A DNA stretch of 64,000 nt from Mactra quadrangularis. Taxonomy: Eukaryota > Mollusca > Bivalvia > Venerida > Mactridae. Positions 58,601-64,000 of the stretch are shown one piece after another (the stretch's first letter is position 1; the number at the start of each line of letters is the position of its first letter). The notes beneath the pieces were generated by a model that saw nothing but the letters and a program-made list of their open reading frames with translations, did no database searches and had not been told where the DNA came from. Position numbers and translations under genes: made by a program. The stretch covers positions 40,201,917 to 40,265,916 of the forward strand of contig CM046298.1 in assembly GCA_025267735.1 (NCBI GenBank). The letters run 5' to 3'.

Positions 58601-61600
58601 ATTTTACAAACAATACTTTTGTTATTGATCATTGTTAACAATGTTTTTATCACTTATTAGCTCGACTTTACGAAGTAATGTAGAGCTCTCCTACTCGCCC
58701 CGGCGTCGGCGTCTGCGTCCACATTTCTGATTAAAGTTTTTGTGCAGTAAAATACTTTCTTCTATATCTTTGTTATTTCTTAAGATATTAACTTCAAACT
58801 TTAAATATATGTTCCTTACTATCAACCACATCTCATGTGACAAGGTCCATAACTCCAAACACATTTTTTAAGAATTATCTCCCCTTGAACTGATTGAAGT
58901 TTTTGTGCACATATTAAAGTTTTTGTGCAGTAAAATACTTTCTTCTGTATCTTTGTTATTTCTTAAGATATTAACTTCAAACTTTAAATATATGTTCCTT
59001 TCTATCAACCACATCTCATGTGACATGGTCCATAACTCCCAATGCATTTATTTCAGAATTATCTCCCCTTGAACTTAGAGTTTTCTTTAAAAAATAATTG
59101 TTTTTACTGCAACTGTTTTATTTCTTTAGGTATTGATTTCAAACTTTAAATATATGTTCCTTATTATCAACCACATCTCATGTGACAAGGTTCATAACTC
59201 CGTAAACATTATTTTCAAAGTTATCTCCCTTGAACTTAAAGTTTTCTTTATTAAATATTTTTTTTTTTTCCTGCAACTGTTTTATTTCTTTAGGTATTGA
59301 CTTTAAATATATGTTCCTTATTATCAACCACATCTCATGTGACAAGGTTCATAACTCCAAATATATTTTTTCAGAATGATCTCCCCTTGAACTTAGAGAT
59401 TTCTTTAAAAAATGTTTGTTTTTACTGCAACTGTTTTATTTCTTCAGGTATTGACTTCAAACTTAAGATATATGTTCCTTATTATCAACCACATCTCATG
59501 TGACAAGATTCATAACTCCTTATACATTTTTTCAGAGTTATCCCCCTTGAACTTAAAGTTTTCTATTTTTTCTTTTTTTTCTTTGAATTTGTTAAGGTTA
59601 TATTTTCAAATTTTAAAATATGTATGTTCCTTATCATCAACCACATCTCCTGTGACAAACATTTACTAAGTCGAGCATGCTGTCTCCTCTGACAGCTCTT
59701 GTTTTGTGATTACTATGGGTATCTAGTCATACCTATTACCACGGCTTTTTCAGCCTATCTCACGGGGCCGAATATGGGACCCATTCCCAATGCCAAAAAA
59801 CGACCATTTTTCCCAATTTCAAGACAAAATTCCCAATCTTGTTAAATAATTTCCTTTGAACACGATTTCAATAAATACATGAGAATTTGCAGTGAAAGCC
59901 TCATTGAACTGTCAAAACAAACTTTTCAAGAGCACTGCAACACTTTCAGAGACACCAAAGCAAGGCATATAAAGATATAATGCAGAAACATTAATGATGA
60001 AATTTCCAAATTGGGTTGATTTGTCAATATTTGTTCCCAAATCAGACTATTAACCGTGTTAAAAATTCCCAATTTGGGCTGGGGCCTTTTTCCCACCCCC
60101 CCCCCCTGAAAAATATACATGTAAAAAATCAATTAATTTTATATACTCGATAAAAAGTTGTTACACAACATGTCCAACACTGCTGTAGACTGGTCGTAAT
60201 TTTGGACCCAGAATTAGTGCAATTAGAGTGGTTGGGTCTAAATAAGCGGTCGTATTACGGAATAGCGGAACGGTCTCATTATCGGACCATACAACTATTG
60301 AAATATAGAGAAAATAATTCGGGTCTTTCAAAAACTGCCCGTATTATGTAATTGGTCTTACTGTATAATTGTTTCATTATTTTACTGCAGAAGTAAAGAG
60401 ATTGCTTGATGAGAAAGAAGTTGAATTGATGTACCAAGACCTTTCTTACAATGTAAGATGTCAGAAACCTATTCCTTGTGAAATACCAGAAAGATGGGCT
60501 AACATACAGGTACTGACATTTTTTTGTGTTGAGATTTGCTGAAAGCTATATGGCTTACATAATTAAAAACACTTCTCAGTCTAATAGCCTGACCATCTTT
60601 ATCAAATAAATGATTTTAACTTGGCTGAAAATGATCTCCTAACTTATCACTGTGTCAGCAGCAATCCATGGTTTAAACTATGACCTAGAGGACTCTGAGG
60701 TCTAAGTCCACCCTTTCCCATGGATCAAAAGTTTTATGTTAAATCTTAACATTTAAAAAAAATGTGTGCAACAATGATGCTAAAAGTCACTATAATACTA
60801 TAAAAGAAGGTTTCATCACCAAAAGTGTGCTTCAAAAATTATTCTGGCAGGGATTAGCTGTTATAGATAAAATTTGATCTGTAAGTCTCAGTGTCTGACT
60901 CCATTATTAGTTGTCCTTACTTCTTTCTTGGTGAAATGTTGAATAGTAAGACTCAGGCAAGTTTTAACTTAACAGATTCTGTTTTAAATAGAACACATAC
61001 CATACACACTATTACAGGTCATTTTTTAAAAAAGGAGACCACAATGAGAAGTTTTTCAATGCATTTTGATAAAAATAAAAATGTTTTGTACAAATGTAGC
61101 AGAGGTATAATACGGCACTAATACGGCACTTGTACTACCTTGCCTTCAAGCTAGCTTTTATGGCGACGTGGTAGAGTGTAGTGTTGTACCGATGATCTGG
61201 AATAATCGATTAATTACTAGTTTGAAGCTTCCGATTCTGATAATCGATTAAACTTTATCAGAATCGATCATCGGCACTTGTATTGGACATTGGTATACAT
61301 TTTTGGTGATAACATCTTGGCTGTATTATTTATATTTACAGATTCCACCATGGCAACCTGAAGTTCCATTTAGAAGAGCATTACCAAATATTCCACTTGA
61401 TAAGCATACGATGGCGTCAGGATTTTATGAAAATTTACAGCTTCCTCCACACCAGTATCCCTTTAATCCTAATAGCAAGCAGTCTGAACAAATGCCCGAA
61501 CCTCCGTCGGGACAACCCAGTGACCAAAATATGCCAGGAATGCCTGGCCAGCATGGATATCCTCATGTACCGCCTGAATATCCCCAGCAACCTTCATATT

Positions 61601-63382
61601 CCCATCCAATGTTTGGGTACCCTCAAAATTTTGGCCCCAGACAACAACAACATTTTCCACGAGCTCCTTATTATCCACAATTTCCACCCAACTTTGTTCA
61701 AGATCCAAAGACTGGAGGATGGTATATGTTACCACCACCTAACCCTATGGACCCTAATCAGACAAACACAAACCAGACTCCAGGGCAACCAGCCGGACCT
61801 CCTCCTGCATATTATGATAAGCCACACCCTGGGACTGATCTACTGAATCAAACAAAACCATTTGATTTACAGCCAGGTGAGTTTTATAAGTTTTCACATC
61901 TTTCTTGCTTTAGTTATAACATCAAAAAGTGATTCCTCTATTGTCATGACTATTTAGCAAATATATCAAAATATATGAATTTGTCCTTGATCTTGTAGTC
62001 TTATTTATGTTTTTATGGAAACTTTTAAAGTTTTCATATCTATAATAAAAAAAGTAAACACTTTTTGTACTGACTGCTTAGCAAGTAAAATGATATAAAT
62101 TTGACCTTGGGTGTGTTTATATATTATTATATTTATATGTGTTGCTATGGAGATTTAGAATTAAGACGAGGTCTGTAGTATGAATGCAACATAAACAATT
62201 TCTTTATGTTATTGGTAATTTGTGTATGACAACTTTAATAGCATTTGGATGAATCCTATGTCAAGTTCAGCAAGAACTGTTTTAGTTGGTATCCCTTCCA
62301 TTACTTACTGTGTTGTTTCCATGAGCAAGAAACTTTATCCTACTAAGTACTGGAGGACCAGGAAGCAGCATCGAAAGTGATTAATATAAGGTGTAAAAAA
62401 CTTGTTTGACAATTGAGCTAAATAAATTAGTACTACAAACTAAAATGATAATTACAAAGTTCAGCAAATTTCACTCTCAGTTATACTGGGCAACTTTTAT
62501 TGTTGAGCCTTGAATTTTGTTTATTTGCTCGAGACTTTCATGCAAAATTAGCCTTAAAGCTAATACTATTTTAGATATTGGTGTATTAAACTGGTGTATC
62601 ATTAGTCTCTGTGCGGTTTGTTCTACTGTATGTAATGTTACTATCATGACACATTGTAAACCTTGGCAGACATTGTATTTTAATGGTCTTGATATATTCT
62701 GAAGTGGCCTTGAAATATCCAGGTTTTACGCAAGACTAGTAACTCACTCTTTTACTCTATCAACTTGCTACAGTCTTGTAGGCAGCCCTTGATATGATAA
62801 TGGTTCGTCCGTATTAATGTTAAATGGAACTGAATGCTCTTGCTCTTAAAATCTACAAGTTACAAAAAATCTTCTTGACTCATTGTAAATTCAGAATGCA
62901 TATAAAAAAAAACAGCAGTAAAACTGTTAATGAAATACATTTAAATTTGAATTGTAAAATTTGAATACAGGGGGGGGACAACTTTAAAATAAAATTTTGG
63001 AATTCATCCCTAATGAGAATAAAGTCCCCACACAATGTATCCAGGAAGTCTCTTTTAATAGCCTGTTCCAATCAGTTTTTACCTTATCAATAGGCATAAA
63101 AGAGAAATCCTGGATAGTATGACCTTGGGAATTAATTGGACAGGGACAGAAGTGATAGTGTCCGGTTATATCAGCCGAAAGCTTCGATAATAAAATTGAA
63201 ATAAATTTATTTGTAGTTGGACTACTTTTCGTTACTCATTTTAAATTCTGAATGCAAATTTATAATTAACATAATTTATTTAGATACTGTTGTATCAAGC
63301 CAGGCCATACATGATCAGGAAGTCAAGGAAGCTTATATAAATGAAACTGTACCAAAAGAGGAAGAGTCAACATTTGATGACG
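55642..63382 (+). CDS. RRM-like, Pro/Gln-rich protein, 5' part (continues past window)
   Basis: Coding exons 55642-55831, 60391-60509, 61342-61876 and 63284-63382 join in phases 1, 0, 1 and leave one base for the next exon, which is outside the window (314 codons so far). Residues 8-100 have the beta-alpha-beta-beta-alpha run of an RRM-like fold (LAICELP, DEIVDLLKKQL, GEILDAEEV, RWVCLLQS, EEVKRLLDEKEV), split by intron 1. Residues 104-281 are rich in Pro, Gln, Asn and Tyr (PPHQYPFNPN, QQPSYSHPMFGYPQNFG), a disordered type common in RNA-binding proteins. Residues 282-314 are acidic. I do not recognise the gene. An RNA-related role is an inference. The start ATG has no signal peptide, so the protein is probably nuclear or cytosolic. 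Confidence 0.7.
55845..56975 (+). other. first part of intron 1 of the RRM-like gene, nothing recognised
   Basis: AT-rich. CTACTTTCGGTTTCAA occurs at about 55918 and CCACTTTCGGTTTCAA at about 56141, a short direct repeat. No gene is seen. Confidence 0.4.
56979..57254. mobile_element. GC-tipped MITE, first intron copy
   Basis: Starts CAGGGGCGGATCCAGG and ends with runs of C (CCCCCCTGACC...). Interior words CATGCTACTTAAAAT and AAGAAATACACT are shared with 57777-58043, and its right end is like 1-66 and 12938-12985. Confidence 0.75.
57777..58043. mobile_element. GC-tipped MITE, second intron copy
   Basis: Interior matches 56979-57254 (AATGCAACAT, CATGCTACTTAAAAT, AAGAAATACACT) and ends TAGATCCACCTATG. 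More diverged than the first copy. Confidence 0.7.
58668..59700. mobile_element. AGCTCGACTT-type element with six tandem units
   Basis: Begins TTAGCTCGACTTTACG with CCCCGGCGTCGGCGTC and ends AAGTCGAGCATG...GACAGCTCTTG, so the termini are inverted. Inside, a unit of about 150-185 bp with TATGTTCCTT and CAACCACATCTCATGTGACA repeats six times (the CCACATCTC word at 58828, 59009, 59171, 59328, 59489 and 59641, within a few bases). The family is widespread in bivalves by recollection; that is not checked here. Confidence 0.75.
59740..60120. repeat. TTCCCAAT-rich repeat element
   Basis: GGGACCCATTCCCAATGCC, TTTTTCCCAATTTCAAGAC, AAATTCCCAATTTGGGC and a final run of C. The ends (GGGGCCG... and ...GGGGCC) are partly inverted. 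Non-coding. Confidence 0.55.
62306..62430. repeat. interspersed repeat shared with 53112-53245
   Basis: AAGAAACTTTATCCTACTAA, GAAAGTGATTAATATAAGG and GACAATTGAGCTAA follow the same order as in the other copy. It lies in intron 3 of the RRM-like gene. Confidence 0.6.
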
Positions 63383-63419
63383 GTAACTCCTTAAGAGTTT
63401 GATTGTAGCTTTCTGATTT

Positions 63420-63690
63420 AGTCATTTCTAAAATTGGTCATTAGCGCAGGATTTCGTATCAATTTTTGGAAAGGGGATAGTGTTTGAATCTCACCTGTGC
63501 AGTAAAATACTTCAATGAAAATTTTACATAATACCATGTTTCTCTATCAGTATGGTATATCATGAAGTTGCTGGCCTTGTGGAAAGTTAGGTGAGCACTG
63601 GTTGTACAAAAGGGTCCAGGAAAGCTAGGTTAGGTTATTAGTCACTGTAAAATAGCCTTAATTGTGTTTACATGGTATTAAACTTAGCAT
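63420..63690 (+). repeat. SINE-like repeat, family 2, copy after exon 4
   Basis: GGCCTTGTGGAAAGTTAGG, ACTGGTTGTACA and CCAGGAAAGCTAGGTT match 32130-32400. Ends with a TTAAAC word near 63680. Confidence 0.55.
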
Positions 63691-64000
63691 AGAAAGTAAT
63701 TTCTTATGAATGCCACTATTCTGGTCTGTAAATATAAAATTAGACAATCTGACAAACTTGAGTATAGAAGACTCATATACTTATAACAAATAAAAATCAA
63801 AATTTTACGAAACATTGCCAGCTGATGATTATATACATTATGTAAGCTTGTAAAAATTACTAATTTAGTGTAACTGGGAGGTGTTAAAGTTTGCCAATTA
63901 CTATGTTACAATAACCCTGGCTAACTGTGCTTGTAAAACAAGGCAAACATTGGTTGATAGAAAATTGAAATTCGTGATTTAAAAGGACTCAAAGCTAGTT

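Larger units (their letters stand above)
57512..60363. mobile_element. 2.85-kb pogo-like element in intron 1 of the RRM-like gene
   Basis: The left end CAGTAAAGTTCCGCTAATAA and the right end (ATTGGTCTTACTG, inverse CAGTAAGACC) are flanked by TA on both sides, as in Tc1/mariner/pogo elements. Subterminal GGTCTTA/TAAGACC words repeat at both ends. No transposase frame is seen. It has been filled by other repeats (57777-58043, 58668-59700, 59740-60120). Its right end is 27 bp from exon 2. Confidence 0.65.

Noticed and set aside
61397..61846. 149-codon frame overlapping exon 3 of the RRM-like gene
   Set aside because: It is an alternative frame of a Pro/Gln-rich exon; the in-phase frame joins exons 2 and 4 cleanly.

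Overview
This is eukaryotic, AT-rich, intron-rich and repeat-rich DNA. It is most likely from a mollusc and probably a bivalve. That inference rests on soluble acetylcholine-binding-protein-like genes, a PAN plus discoidin/fucolectin-like secreted protein, tRNA-derived SINEs with a CGTTAAAC-type tail, and non-LTR retrotransposon ends of a kind common in bivalves. No species call is justified from the sequence alone.

Layout. (1) 1-29.7 kb is a tandem segmental duplication carrying three intact paralogues of a secreted, LBD-only Cys-loop receptor homologue (AChBP-like) on the + strand: 4814-10712, 18109-21613 and 24238-27780. All three have the same four coding exons (64/161/149/355 nt, phases 1/0/2), the same TATA box spacing and the same 242-residue product. 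Each ends just after strand beta-10, where a channel subunit would run into M1. (2) 29.7-39.9 kb holds a six-exon + strand gene for a secreted, Cys-rich, 275-residue protein with a His/Asp-rich tail and a hydrophobic C terminus. Its 5' flank is also present behind AChBP-like copy 2, so the duplication once reached this neighbour. (3) 41.06-44.71 kb holds a three-exon - strand gene for a signal peptide + PAN/apple + F5/8C (discoidin/fucolectin) protein. Its last intron is filled by a 46-bp minisatellite grown out of the exon 3 splice acceptor. (4) 45-55.5 kb is gene-free mobile-element territory: MITEs, a 3.2-kb TIR element with nine subterminal repeats, a 1-kb TIR element and two decayed LINE 3' ends. 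(5) From 55.64 kb to the window end is the 5' part of a + strand gene whose product has an RRM-like N terminus and a long Pro/Gln-rich region. Its first intron holds a 2.85-kb pogo-like element full of nested repeats.

Because the paralogous units can be compared, several insertions have visible empty sites and can be ordered in time. A Harbinger-like MITE predates the copy 1/copy 2 split. A LINE, a Mutator-like MITE, a hAT-like MITE and other insertions came later.

The least expected signal is a set of three long palindromes with unrelated arms (5246-5389, 18732-18870, 47481-47630). All three end in the same tip: a short stem closed by a GTA or TTTA loop and flanked on both sides by the same-strand tetranucleotide (C/T)GAG, which folds into tandem G.A mismatches. 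Two of the three sit at the same place in intron 1 of AChBP-like copies 1 and 2.
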